This document shows positions 41,320 to 48,895 of a stretch of 48,895 nt of DNA, in pieces; positions within the stretch are counted from its first letter, which is position 1; each line of letters opens with the position of its first letter. The notes below the pieces were generated by a model that saw nothing but the letters and a program-made list of their open reading frames with translations, was not told the DNA's origin and did not search any database. Source of the stretch: CAZDQL01 sp964507325 (GTDB lineage: Bacteria > Planctomycetota > UBA1135 > GCA-002686595); contig CAZDQL010000044.1 of assembly GCA_964507325.1 (NCBI GenBank), positions 1-48,895 on the forward strand. The letters are read 5' to 3'. The position numbers and the translations under genes are program-made.

Positions 41320-43425
41320 ATGAGACCTTCCTGGCTGGCCATCTTCGTTCCGCTGAGCATCCTGCTGCTCGCCCCCCCCGCCTTCACCCAGGACGCCGGC
41401 GAGCGGAGGCGCCGCGCCGGCGACGAGAGGAATCCCGCCGGCAAACCGACCCCCGAGCAGATCGCCTGGCACGCGCAGGAGATCGAGATGTTCGTCTGTC
41501 TCGATCCCTGCACGTGGCAGAACCGCGAATACGACGACCATTCGACACCGCTCTCGGAGATCGACCCGCGCGCGTTCGACGCCGATCAGTGGTGCCGCGT
41601 GGCGCAGTCCTTCGGCGCGCGGCAGATCCTCTTCGTCGCCAAGCACACCGGCGGCTTCTGCTGGTGGCGAACCGAGACGAGTGAGTACTCGGTGCGCAAC
41701 ACGCCCTTCCGTGGCGGCCAAGGTGACGTGCTGGCCGAGCTCTCCGAGGCGTGCGCGCGCCACGGTCTGAAGCTGGCGATCTACGTCTACCCCGGCGACG
41801 ACCAGTGGGGCGCGCCGATCGGCAGCGGTGGCAAGACCCGCGATCCCCAGCAGCAGGAGGCGTACAACGCGGTCTTTCGGCAGCAGCTGACCGAGGTGCT
41901 GACGCGCTACGGCGCGGTGAGCGAGGTGTGGTTCGACGGGAGCTGCGTCATCGAGGTCGGGGACATCCTCGAGCGCCACGCGCCGCAGGCGATGGTGTTC
42001 CAGGGGCCGCACGCGACGCTGCGCTGGCCGGGGAACGAGGCGGGGATCGCCCCCGACCCCGCCTGGCAGACCGTCTCCGCCGCCGACGCCGCGACCGGTG
42101 TCTCCACGGCACGGCACAGCGATCCTGACGGTGACGTCTGGTTGCCGATGGAGATGGACACCACGTTGCTCGACCACAAGTGGTTCTGGGGCGAGAACAC
42201 CGACCACATGCTGAAGAGCCTCGACCGGTTGATGGAGATCTACTACAAGTCCGTCGGTCGGGGCGGGGTGCTGCTCTTGAACTCGACACCGGACACGCGC
42301 GGGCTGATTCCCGACGCGCACGTCGAGCGCTACCGCGAGTTCGGCGCCGAGATCGAGCGGCGCTTCGGCACCTGTCTGGCGGAGACGAGCGGCTCCGGTG
42401 AGACGCTCGAGCTCGCCCTCGACGCGTCGACGTCGGTCAATCACACGATCCTGATGGAGGACATCCGCAACGGCCATACGATCCGCGCCTACACGCTCGA
42501 GGGCCTGATCGCGGGCGAATGGACGCCCCTGGCCGAGGGCACGTCGGTCGGGCACAAGAAGATCGACTACTTCCCGACCGTCGCGGTGAGTCGGCTGCGC
42601 TTGCGCGTCACCGACGCGCGCGGGACACCGGTCGTGCGCCGCCTGGCCGCGTTCGACGTGGCTCTTGCGCCGGGCGCCTGGCCCGACCTCCGTCGTCGTC
42701 TCGCCATCCGCTCCGCACGTGCGTCGAGCGAGTGGCAGCAGAACCCCGGCTACGAGGCGGCCAGGGCGATCGATGGCGACGAGGCGACGCGCTGGTCTGC
42801 GAACGACCGTCAGCCGAGCTGGCTCGAGATCGACCTGGGCCAGGTGCAGCGGATCGGCGGCGTGCGCCTGCGCGACGGCTGGGATCGAGTTCGGCGCTTC
42901 GAGTTGCGCGCCCGCTCGGGCGAGGAGTGGGTCTGTCTGCACCGTGGCGGGGTGCTGGGTGGTGAGGTGCATCTCGAGCTCGAGCCCGTCGAAACGCAGT
43001 TCCTCCGCCTCGACATCCTCGAGGCCTCCGACGTACCGACCATCTGGGAGTGGACGGTCTACCCCGCTCCCGATCGAGCGGTCGCGGCGTGGCGCGAGGT
43101 CAGCGCGTGGGGCCCGAGCGTCGTCGGCCCGGGCTGGGCCGAGCTCGACTTCGACCTGTCTCCCTTCGTGACGCGCGTGGGCCAGTACGAGGTGGAGTTC
43201 CACCGGACCGACGGGGAGGCCCGACTCGAGCTGGAAGGGGTGACGCTGCTCCTGGAAGGCCTGGCGGCTCCGCAGGCCCTCTCCGAGCTAGAGCGTCCCA
43301 ACGCCTTCAACGTGAGTCGCTCGCAGGTGGTGACCTCCGACCGCGAGGGACACACGCGGCTGCGCGTGCGCGCCCGACTCGGTGGTGCTGCGCGAGGCGT
43401 GCTGCGCATTCGACGGGTGCGCTGA
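41320..43425 (+). CDS. Secreted alpha-L-fucosidase (GH29) with discoidin domain
   Basis: 701 residues with a signal peptide (ending APPAFTQ). The GH29 barrel begins with an AWHAQEIEMFVCLDPCTW segment and continues through FVAKHTGGFCWWRTE (substrate pocket) to the nucleophile D206 in EVWFDGSC. Residues ~365-465 form a beta-sandwich, and ~470-590 an F5/8 type C (discoidin) domain (ARAIDGDEATRWSANDRQPSW). A final beta domain closes the protein. It should release alpha-L-fucose from glycans. ATG 41320 is chosen over the frame start at 41236 because the signal peptide begins there; a TAGGAT hexamer lies 8 nt upstream. Confidence 0.92.
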   Translation: MRPSWLAIFVPLSILLLAPPAFTQDAGERRRRAGDERNPAGKPTPEQIAWHAQEIEMFVCLDPCTWQNREYDDHSTPLSEIDPRAFDADQWCRVAQSFGARQILFVAKHTGGFCWWRTETSEYSVRNTPFRGGQGDVLAELSEACARHGLKLAIYVYPGDDQWGAPIGSGGKTRDPQQQEAYNAVFRQQLTEVLTRYGAVSEVWFDGSCVIEVGDILERHAPQAMVFQGPHATLRWPGNEAGIAPDPAWQTVSAADAATGVSTARHSDPDGDVWLPMEMDTTLLDHKWFWGENTDHMLKSLDRLMEIYYKSVGRGGVLLLNSTPDTRGLIPDAHVERYREFGAEIERRFGTCLAETSGSGETLELALDASTSVNHTILMEDIRNGHTIRAYTLEGLIAGEWTPLAEGTSVGHKKIDYFPTVAVSRLRLRVTDARGTPVVRRLAAFDVALAPGAWPDLRRRLAIRSARASSEWQQNPGYEAARAIDGDEATRWSANDRQPSWLEIDLGQVQRIGGVRLRDGWDRVRRFELRARSGEEWVCLHRGGVLGGEVHLELEPVETQFLRLDILEASDVPTIWEWTVYPAPDRAVAAWREVSAWGPSVVGPGWAELDFDLSPFVTRVGQYEVEFHRTDGEARLELEGVTLLLEGLAAPQALSELERPNAFNVSRSQVVTSDREGHTRLRVRARLGGAARGVLRIRRVR

Positions 43426-43702
43426 GTCGGTCTAGGCCTGCCTCGGCGGCGCACCAACGCGTGCTCCCTGAGATGGGCGAGTTCTCGATCGGCAGCATCC
43501 TCGGGCTGACCATGATCGCGAGCGGTGGCCATGCGGTCGGGGCTCCGGAGTTCGGCACGGTACGCCTGCGCGCGCGAAAGCCGACGCTGCGTCGTGGTGG
43601 GGTGCCTCGGCCGGGGCTATCTTCGGATGCTCGGACGGGCGCCCACCGCGGTCGGACTCCCCCATGCGCTCGATCGACGATCAGGGCGATGGGGAGGCGG
43701 GC
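43426..43702 (+). other. Intergenic stretch without a supportable gene
   Basis: 277 bp between the fucosidase and the DUF523 remnant. Open frames here are shadows extending from neighbours. A TATCTT near 43618 could be a -10 element for the DUF523 remnant, without a clear -35. Confidence 0.4.
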
Positions 43703-44013
43703 GTGACTCGATGCGCCAGGAAGATGACCGACGAACTGAGCATCGCTGAAGACATCCCCATCGGGATATCCGCCTGCATTCTCGGTGAGGAGGTCCGCTT
43801 CGACGGGGGGCACAAGCTCGACCGGTTCATCCGGGACACGCTCGGGGCCTACGTACGCTTCGTGCCCGTGTGCCCCGAGGTCGAGCTCGGCCTCGGCGTG
43901 CCCCGCGAGACGCTCCGGCTCGTGAGGGATGACACCGCCGCGGACGACTCCCTACGGCTGATCGCCCCCAAGAGCGGTACCGATCACACCCGGAAGATAG
44001 AGTCGTATGCGCG
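43703..44013 (+). pseudogene. Truncated DUF523 (YbgA-associated) gene
   Basis: The first ~95 codons encode a clear DUF523 N-terminus: IPIGISACILGEEVRFDGGHKLDRF (quoted in part: ISACILGEEVRFDGG), VCPEVELGLGVPRE, then LIAPKSGTDHT. A normal DUF523 protein is about 145-170 residues, or ~320 when fused to DUF1722, and has a conserved SPSCG segment that is missing here. After about 43985-44013 the frame becomes unrelated sequence, the antisense of a thioredoxin gene, and runs open to 44380. GTG 43703 has GGGGAGG 5 nt upstream; ATG 43724 is an alternative. The gene appears to be a remnant left by a deletion that joined it tail to tail with the thioredoxin fragment. Confidence 0.75.
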
Positions 44014-44208
44014 GGCCAGCTCGGGCTGCGCCACCGTGTCGATGCGGCCGAAGACGAGGTCCTCGTGGCGCTCCGAGGAGGCCCGAAAGACGCGGTCGAA
44101 GGCCGAGCAAGCGGGACACGCAGGTCTCCCGAAGAGAACCAACGCGATCTCGTTCTCGTCGAGAACCTGCTCGGCGGTCTCGGAAGTGAGATCCAGAAGG
44201 GGGGCCAT
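43984..44208 (-). pseudogene. Truncated thioredoxin-like gene
   Basis: 74 residues that match the first two-thirds of a thioredoxin: DENEIALVLFGRPACPACSAF (quoted in part: LFGRPACPACSAF) has a CPAC redox motif, and LVFGRIDTVAQPELARAY corresponds to the strand and helix before the cis-proline loop. The family then needs a PTL (cis-Pro) segment and a final ~30 residues. Here it stops after SIFRV, within the overlap with the DUF523 remnant. Without the cis-Pro loop it is unlikely to be a working thioredoxin. It lies 68 bp downstream of the 57-residue ORF and may have shared its transcript. Confidence 0.7.
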
Positions 44209-44276
44209 GGCGGGAAACCCAGGCCGGCAGCCGCCAGAGCGCCTGCCGGCCGGGTCATCGCTGTTCGGCGGGTTGC

Positions 44277-44450
44277 TCAGCCGCCCTCGGACATGTGGAT
44301 CTCACCGTGCGCCGTGCACTCCTCCTTCACCTTCTCGGGTTCGACCTCCGCGTCGCAGAGGTAGTACTCGCCGTCCTTGACGACGACCTTGATGGGGCGA
44401 GTGCCGGGCTTCAGGATGCCCTCGCCGAGGTGGATCTTCTGATCGGTCAT
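44277..44450 (-). CDS. Small conserved-looking hypothetical protein, 57 residues
   Basis: Starts MTDQKIHLGEG and ends HGEIHMSEGG; no signal peptide or membrane segment. The middle has TRPIKVVVKDGEYYLCDAEV, a beta-rich, charged stretch with two cysteines in the whole protein (YLCDA and EECTAHGE). I do not recognise the family; a small metal- or redox-related protein is possible because the truncated thioredoxin gene follows on the same strand. The frame extends 15 codons further upstream without better signals. No ribosome-binding site is obvious. Confidence 0.55.
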   Translation of the reverse strand: MTDQKIHLGEGILKPGTRPIKVVVKDGEYYLCDAEVEPEKVKEECTAHGEIHMSEGG

Positions 44451-44763
44451 GATTCGATTGCATTCGGATGGGGTCGACCCTTGTCCGCCGGTCACCGAGG
44501 ACCGACGCGCGGGATCGTGGTGCTGGACTCCGGGAGCCCCAGGAAGTCCCGCTCATAGGTCCCCCCGACACGATTCCAGGCCGGGATCCAGATTCGTGGC
44601 CGACCCGCGTTTCCGGCCTCAACTCCGGTCTTGGCCGGTCCGGACCGCAGGCCCGGCGGCTGATCCGCTGCGCGGATGGCGGGGGGGGGCTCCGGTCGGC
44701 GCATGTCCTTGCTAAGCTCTTCGCCCTCATTCCTGAATCCGGAATGCCTCGCTGGAGGAAACG
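44451..44763. other. 313-bp divergent intergenic region
   Basis: Lies between the 57-residue ORF (-) and pntA1 (+). It contains a 9-base G homopolymer near 44686-44694, a TAAGCT hexamer at about 44713 that could be a pnt -10 element, and the strong GGAGGAA ribosome-binding site (44754-44760) of pntA1. I find no gene in it on either strand. Confidence 0.45.
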
Positions 44764-45906
44764 ATGCCTGAGATTTTCATCCCTGGGGAGACGAGACGAG
44801 GCGAGACCAGGTTGGCGGCGGTGCCTGGGACGGTGCAGCGCCTGGTCAAGGACGGCTTCGCGGTGACGGTGCAGGCCGGCGCCGGGGTCGGCTCGAGGAT
44901 CGCCGACGACGCCCTGACCAAGGCTGGAGCGACCCTCGCCGAGGATGCCGACGCGGCCCTGGCCGCGGCCGACGTCGTCCTGATGCTGAATCCCCCCACG
45001 CTCGAGCAAGCGGGGAAGCTGCGCGCAGGCAGCCTGCTCGTCGCGCACATCTGGCCCTTCGACAAGAAGGAGCTGTGCGAGAAGCTGATGGAGCGCAAGG
45101 TGACCGTCTTCGCCATGGACCAGATCCCTCGCACGACCAAGGCGCAGTACATGGACTCGCTCTCCTCGCAGATGAGCCTGGCCGGCTACAAGGCCGTCCT
45201 GCTGGCGGCCGAGCGCCTGCCCACCACCCTGCCCCTGATGATGACCGCCGCCGGCACCATCAACCCGGCCAAGGTCGTGGTCATGGGTGCCGGGGTCGCC
45301 GGTCTGCAAGCGATCGCCACCGCCAAGCGCCTGGGCGCGGTAGTGGAAGCCACCGACGTGCGCCCCGAGGTGAAGGAGCAGGTGCAGTCGCTCGGAGGCA
45401 AGTTCATCGAGCCGCCCGGGACCGCCGTCGGTGAAGGAGGTTACGCGGGCGAGCAGTCCGAGGACTTCCTGGCCAAGCAGCAGGAGACCGTACGCAAGCA
45501 CCTGGTCGCGGCCGACATCGTCATCACCACCGCCAAGATCCCGGGCCGCAAGGCGCCCCTGCTCGTGCCGGCCGACGTCGTCCACGAGATGCGCCCCGGC
45601 TCGGTGATCGTCGACCTCGCCGCCGAAGAGGGCGGCAACTGCGAGCTGACCCAGTGCGACGAGACCGTCGAGGAGCAGGGTGTGACGATCATCGGCGTCG
45701 CCAATATCCCGGCCACGCTCCCCGTCGACGCCTCGGCCGTCTACGCCCGCAACGTCTACAACGTCGTGAGCCATCTCTTCCCGGAGGAGGCGACCCTCGC
45801 GCTCGATCTCGAGGATGAGATCAACGACGGCGCCGTCATCATCCATGACGGGGATTGCCGCTCCACCAAGCTTCGCGAGGCGCTCGGCCTCGCGGCAGTC
45901 AACTAG
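44764..45906 (+). CDS. pntAA: NAD(P) transhydrogenase subunit alpha part 1 (domain I, NAD-binding)
   Basis: 380 residues, the normal size for a free-standing dI subunit. The N-terminal alanine-dehydrogenase/PNT fold (IFIPGETRRGETRLAAVPG) is followed by the conserved QIPRTTKAQYMDSLSSQMSLAGYKAV region (quoted in part: RTTKAQYMDSLSSQMSLAGY) and the Rossmann NAD-binding motif VVMGAGVAGLQAIA near residue 178. It transfers hydride from NADH to NADP+ bound by PntB, coupled to proton entry through the membrane subunits. GGAGGAA lies 3 nt before the ATG. It heads a three-gene operon. Confidence 0.96.
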   Translation: MPEIFIPGETRRGETRLAAVPGTVQRLVKDGFAVTVQAGAGVGSRIADDALTKAGATLAEDADAALAAADVVLMLNPPTLEQAGKLRAGSLLVAHIWPFDKKELCEKLMERKVTVFAMDQIPRTTKAQYMDSLSSQMSLAGYKAVLLAAERLPTTLPLMMTAAGTINPAKVVVMGAGVAGLQAIATAKRLGAVVEATDVRPEVKEQVQSLGGKFIEPPGTAVGEGGYAGEQSEDFLAKQQETVRKHLVAADIVITTAKIPGRKAPLLVPADVVHEMRPGSVIVDLAAEEGGNCELTQCDETVEEQGVTIIGVANIPATLPVDASAVYARNVYNVVSHLFPEEATLALDLEDEINDGAVIIHDGDCRSTKLREALGLAAVN

Positions 45907-45947
45907 TCCTTCCCCCCCTGACCGCGAACCCGCCGAAGTCCATTCCC

Positions 45948-46229
45948 ATGCTCTCTCCGTTCCTGATCGGACTCTACGTCTTCATCCTCGCGATCTTCGT
46001 GGGTCGAGAGCTGCTGACCAAGGTCCCGCACACGCTTCACACCCCGCTGATGTCGGGGGCCAACGCGATCTCCGGGATCACCATCGTGGGCGCGCTGGTC
46101 TGCGCCAGCTTCGGCTCGCCGCTGGCGGCCTTCATCGGGATGCTGGCGGTCATCGCCGCGATGATCAACGTCGTGGGTGGCTACCTGGTGACCGACCGGA
46201 TGCTCAAGAAGTTCCAGAAGAAGAGCTAG
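45948..46229 (+). CDS. pntAB: NAD(P) transhydrogenase subunit alpha part 2 (membrane domain)
   Basis: 93 residues with three or four membrane helices: a segment from ~3-20, then HTPLMSGANAISGITIVGAL (the characteristic dIIa motif), AAFIGMLAVIAAMINVVGGY, and a C-terminal VTDRMLKKFQKK tail. It forms part of the proton channel. ATG 45948 begins the hydrophobic segment; the ribosome-binding site is weak, so coupling to pntAA, 41 bp upstream, is possible. pntB follows after 12 bp. Confidence 0.94.
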   Translation: MLSPFLIGLYVFILAIFVGRELLTKVPHTLHTPLMSGANAISGITIVGALVCASFGSPLAAFIGMLAVIAAMINVVGGYLVTDRMLKKFQKKS

Positions 46230-46241
46230 GGAGTATCCGCC

Positions 46242-47747
46242 ATGAGTCTCGAGACCACAGTGCACCTGCTGTACATGCTCGCGTCGGTCCTGTTCATCGT
46301 CGGGATCAAGCAGCTGGCCCAGGTGAGAACCGCGCGCCGCGCGAACGCCATCTCCTCCCTGGCGATGCTGATCGCCATCGTGGCGGCGATGATCGACATC
46401 TCCCAGCAGGGTCAGATCGGTTGGGGTTGGGTCATCGCCGGCGTCGCGATCGGCGCGGGGATCGGAGCCTACCTGGCCACGACCGTCCGCATGGAGGGGA
46501 TGCCCGAGCTGGTCGGCTTCTTCAACGGCATGGGCGGACTGGCCTCGGCCCTGGTCGCGGTGTCGATGTCCTTCTTCGCCTGGACCGTCTGGGGCGACGC
46601 GCTGGCGGGAGATTTGCTGGCGAAGACGAGCACCGTCGGCGTCTCCGGCCTGGCGGCGGCGGACGCCGAGGCGGGAATGAAGCTGGGGGCCCGGCCGATC
46701 ACCGCGGACAACGCGATCACGATGATCCTGTCGATCCTGGTCGGCGGCGTGACCCTGACCGGATCGTTGATCGCCTGGGCCAAGCTGAAGGGCGTCATGA
46801 AGGGGGGGCAGATCTTCCTGCCCTTCCACAACGTCATCAACGCCGCCCTGGTGATCGTCGTCCTGGGTGCGGGCGCCCTGGCCTTCTTCGCGCTCTCCCT
46901 CGACGCGGCTTGGGCCTGCTACCTGCTGCTCTTCCTGGCCCTCCTGGCGGCCTTCGGGCTTGGCGTCACGTTCGCGATCCCGGTCGGCGGCGCGGACATG
47001 CCGGTGGTGATCTCGCTCCTGAACTCCTTCTCGGGGATCGCGGCGGCGATGACCGGCTTCGTGCTCTACAACAACCTGCTGATCATCAGCGGTTCGCTGG
47101 TGGGCGCGGCGGGGATGATCCTGACCCTGATCATGTGTCGGGGCATGAACCGCTCGATCGCCAACGTCCTCTTCGCCAAGTTCACCCTGACCGGCGGGGA
47201 GAAGGAGGAGTACGTCAACGTCAAGAACGGCGACGCGGTCGACGTCGCCATCGCGCTGACGAACGCCAGCAACGTCATCATCGTGCCCGGCTACGGTCTG
47301 GCGGCGGCACAGGCCCAGCACGCGGTGAGGGAGCTGGCGGATCTGCTCGCCGACATGGGCGTCAACGTGCGCTTCGCGATCCACGAGGTGGCCGGCCGCA
47401 TGCCCGGCCACATGAACGTCCTCCTGGCCGAGGCCAACGTCTCCTACGACTTGCTCTTCAAGCGCGAGGACATCGAGGCCGACTTCAAGAACAGCGACGT
47501 GGCCCTGGTGATCGGCGCCAACGACGTGGTCAATCCGGCCGCCATCGACGACGAGAACTGCCCCCTGCACGGCATGCCGATCCTCCCGGCCCACGAATCG
47601 GCCCAGGCCTTCGTGGTCAAGCGCTCATTGGCCGCCGGCTTCGCCGGAATGAAGAACAAGCTCTTCGAGTCGGACCGCACCCTGATGGTGTTCGGCTCGG
47701 CGAAGGACGTGGTCAACGCGGTCATCGACGAGATCAACGACCTGTAG
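46242..47747 (+). CDS. pntB: NAD(P) transhydrogenase subunit beta (membrane domain and NADP-binding domain III)
   Basis: 501 residues. Residues ~1-310 contain about nine membrane helices (dIIb), with MEGMPELVGFFNGMGGLAS and VISLLNSFSGIAAAMTGF conserved. Residues ~325-501 are the NADP(H)-binding dIII: VPGYGLAAAQAQ, HEVAGRMPGHMNVLLAEA, VIGANDVVNPAA and KRSLAAGFAGMKN, all typical. With PntAA and PntAB it forms the complete proton-translocating enzyme. GGGAG lies 8 nt before the ATG. The window shows no clear terminator between pntB and the tRNA gene. Confidence 0.96.
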   Translation: MSLETTVHLLYMLASVLFIVGIKQLAQVRTARRANAISSLAMLIAIVAAMIDISQQGQIGWGWVIAGVAIGAGIGAYLATTVRMEGMPELVGFFNGMGGLASALVAVSMSFFAWTVWGDALAGDLLAKTSTVGVSGLAAADAEAGMKLGARPITADNAITMILSILVGGVTLTGSLIAWAKLKGVMKGGQIFLPFHNVINAALVIVVLGAGALAFFALSLDAAWACYLLLFLALLAAFGLGVTFAIPVGGADMPVVISLLNSFSGIAAAMTGFVLYNNLLIISGSLVGAAGMILTLIMCRGMNRSIANVLFAKFTLTGGEKEEYVNVKNGDAVDVAIALTNASNVIIVPGYGLAAAQAQHAVRELADLLADMGVNVRFAIHEVAGRMPGHMNVLLAEANVSYDLLFKREDIEADFKNSDVALVIGANDVVNPAAIDDENCPLHGMPILPAHESAQAFVVKRSLAAGFAGMKNKLFESDRTLMVFGSAKDVVNAVIDEINDL

Positions 47748-47809
47748 GGCTGATCGGCCTCCCGGATTCGGCTCGACGCCTCGCCCGTCCCACCGACCCT
47801 GCAACTTCC

Positions 47810-48895
47810 CTAAGTACTGTGGAGGCAGGGAGTTCGAGTGGAGCGGCTGATGGGACTCGAACCCACGACATCAACCTTGGCAAGGTTGCGCTCTACCACT
47901 GAGCTACAGCCGCTCTGAGAGGGGCAAGATACCGCTGCCGCGGCAAAGGGCAAGCCTGGGGCGCCAGATACATCGGATGGGCGATCCGGTGCGCACGAGG
48001 CGACTCTGCCGCCCGTGGCCGCGATTTGCCGGGTTTGGTCGGGACTCCCCTCAGACTTCCCCCACACCAAACTCTCGTCCCGGTTGGGTGCCAGCATCGG
48101 TCCAGACTGCGAGTTCTCGGAATGCGACGGGAACAGCCAGGGGGGAGGGGGCAGGTGAAGGGCGGGGAGCTGGTCGAGCCATTGCCGGAGATCGAGCTGG
48201 CGGCGATCCAGGTACTCGCGCTCCGACAGCGTGCCGTCGGAGCGGTGCCGCATGAGCGCGGAGACGATCGGCCGGGATGCACCGGCGTCGTAGAGAGCCG
48301 TGGAGAAGCAGCGGCGCAACGATCGCCGACTGGCTGTCTCGCCACCGCGGCCCGCCTTCGGGATCAAGGGCTTCCCTTTCCTCTTGAAGAACGCAAGATC
48401 CGCGTCGAAGGTCCGCAGCGACGGCACAGAGAGCAGGGAAGTCTCGGGGTCCAGTGTCACCGGCACGGCCTCGCCAGCCGCCCTGGCCTGCTCTCTCAGG
48501 TGCTCGAGTCGATGGTCGAGCAGTGTGCCGAGGTCCGCGGCGAGGTCCTCGCGGAGTGGGACGAGGGCCTCCTCGCCGTTCTTCGTGCGCGACCCATCGA
48601 GGTAGATAGTGGGGTGTTCTGACTCGAGGTCCAAGTCACCGACGCGCGCCGACTGAAGTTCCTCGGTGCGCAGCCCTGTGAGGAGGTGGACCTTGTACGA
48701 CAGCGCGCGCTCCCATCCACAGGCAAGTAGGTGGGCCTCCCGTTCGGCCGAGACTCTGGCGAGGGGAAGGCCTTTGCGGGGGCCTGTGCGGATCTTGCGC
48801 GCCTCCGCGAGCGGTCGATTGTGGGCGGCCTCGAGCAGTATCCCCTGATGTTGCATTCTCGAGTGCCTATGCTGCAGTGGCTGCGGCCCCGAGAA
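47810..48895 (-). CDS. Tyrosine recombinase/integrase, N-terminus beyond the window; frame reads through tRNA-Gly
   Basis: The frame is open at the right edge of the window and lacks the integrase N-terminal DNA-binding domain, which probably lies outside. The catalytic domain shows arginine I in LLTGLRTEELQ, arginine II in RSLRRCFSTALYDAG, a histidine in SALMRHRSDGTL and the tyrosine in SEREYLD. The usual HxxR histidine before arginine II is replaced. About 100 codons of proline-rich sequence follow, then the frame passes through the tRNA promoter and the whole tRNA-Gly (giving SSVVERNLAKVDVVG) and stops at 47810. The real protein probably ends before the tRNA, so the 3' boundary is uncertain. 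A degraded integrase or element end beside a tRNA is possible. Confidence 0.7.
   Translation of the reverse strand, partial: FSGPQPLQHRHSRMQHQGILLEAAHNRPLAEARKIRTGPRKGLPLARVSAEREAHLLACGWERALSYKVHLLTGLRTEELQSARVGDLDLESEHPTIYLDGSRTKNGEEALVPLREDLAADLGTLLDHRLEHLREQARAAGEAVPVTLDPETSLLSVPSLRTFDADLAFFKRKGKPLIPKAGRGGETASRRSLRRCFSTALYDAGASRPIVSALMRHRSDGTLSEREYLDRRQLDLRQWLDQLPALHLPPPPWLFPSHSENSQSGPMLAPNRDESLVWGKSEGSPDQTRQIAATGGRVASCAPDRPSDVSGAPGLPFAAAAVSCPSQSGCSSVVERNLAKVDVVGSSPISRSTRTPCLHST
47839..47913 (-). tRNA. tRNA-Gly (GCC), CCA encoded
   Basis: The cloverleaf folds completely: acceptor GCGGCTG/CAGCCGC, D-stem GCTC/GAGC, anticodon stem CAACC/GGTTG with loop TTGCCAA (anticodon GCC), a 5-nt variable loop and T-stem GTGGG/CCCAT with loop TTCGAGT. 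The discriminator is T (47842 on the window strand is its complement) and the 3' CCA is encoded at 47839-47841. Confidence 0.97.
47926..47953 (-). promoter_or_regulatory. Promoter of tRNA-Gly
   Basis: On the minus strand TTGCCC (47948-47953) and TATCTT (47926-47931) are 16 nt apart, with -10 ending 12 nt before the mature tRNA 5' end. It lies within the open frame that extends from the integrase gene, which suggests that this part of the frame is not coding. Confidence 0.5.

Noticed and set aside
43664..44380. Single 238-codon gene fusing DUF523 with a new C-terminal part
   Set aside because: The downstream part is the antisense of a recognisable thioredoxin and an intergenic gap, with no family match, so the frame is a by-product of the deletion.
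1..48895. CRISPR arrays, rRNA genes, riboswitches or an intact insertion sequence
   Set aside because: No regularly spaced repeats, rRNA motifs, recognisable riboswitch cores or transposase genes were found on reading both strands.

Overview
The window is GC-rich, densely coding bacterial chromosome. Several features point to Planctomycetota: an ECF-like sigma factor overlapping a membrane-anchored Ser/Thr kinase with TPR-like repeats, very large secreted proteins combining PQQ-type propellers with other domains, DUF2961/GH172 and GH29 hydrolases, a secreted prenyltransferase-fold (QW repeat) protein, and a secreted protein ending in the YCT-SPNSxG module common in that phylum. This placement rests on gene content; no rRNA or other phylogenetic marker is present.

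Layout. 1-6780 (+): Na+/solute symporter, Xaa-Pro aminopeptidase and a secreted QW-repeat protein. 6851-7032: first copy of a ~180 bp palindromic element (element P). 7066-10279 (+): sigma factor and kinase. 10294-11613 (-): carbamate kinase and a small lipoprotein. 11652-18168 (-): overlapping operon of GH172 hydrolase, sugar ABC transporter and Tat-exported phosphoesterase, which I read as furanoside uptake. 18248-18432: second copy of element P, in the opposite orientation. 18435-26261 (-): tightly overlapped four-gene operon of a secreted, membrane-anchored unknown, an FtsX-type permease, its ATPase, and a 1567-residue exported protein with a methyltransferase domain embedded in a beta-propeller. 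26372-28843 (-): large secreted protein. 29081-31155 (+): O-methyltransferase with an export signal, and an amino-acid permease. 31406-32779 (+): beta-helix protein. 32912-37357 (+): serine hydrolase, ABC-2 exporter and pectate-lyase-like protein. 37493-43425 (+): unknown secreted protein, second serine hydrolase, alpha-L-fucosidase. 43703-44450: two truncated genes meeting tail to tail, and a 57-residue ORF. 44764-47747 (+): three-subunit proton-translocating transhydrogenase. 47839-48895 (-): tRNA-Gly with encoded CCA, preceded by an integrase frame that runs through it and continues past the window edge.

The genes suggest a heterotroph that digests peptides and complex glycans outside or in the periplasm and imports the products, with a large extracytoplasmic protein inventory. 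The two most unusual items are the exporter/propeller/methyltransferase operon and element P. The two arms of element P differ almost only by changes that keep G.U (or G.T) pairing on one strand, and in both copies that strand is antisense to the flanking genes.
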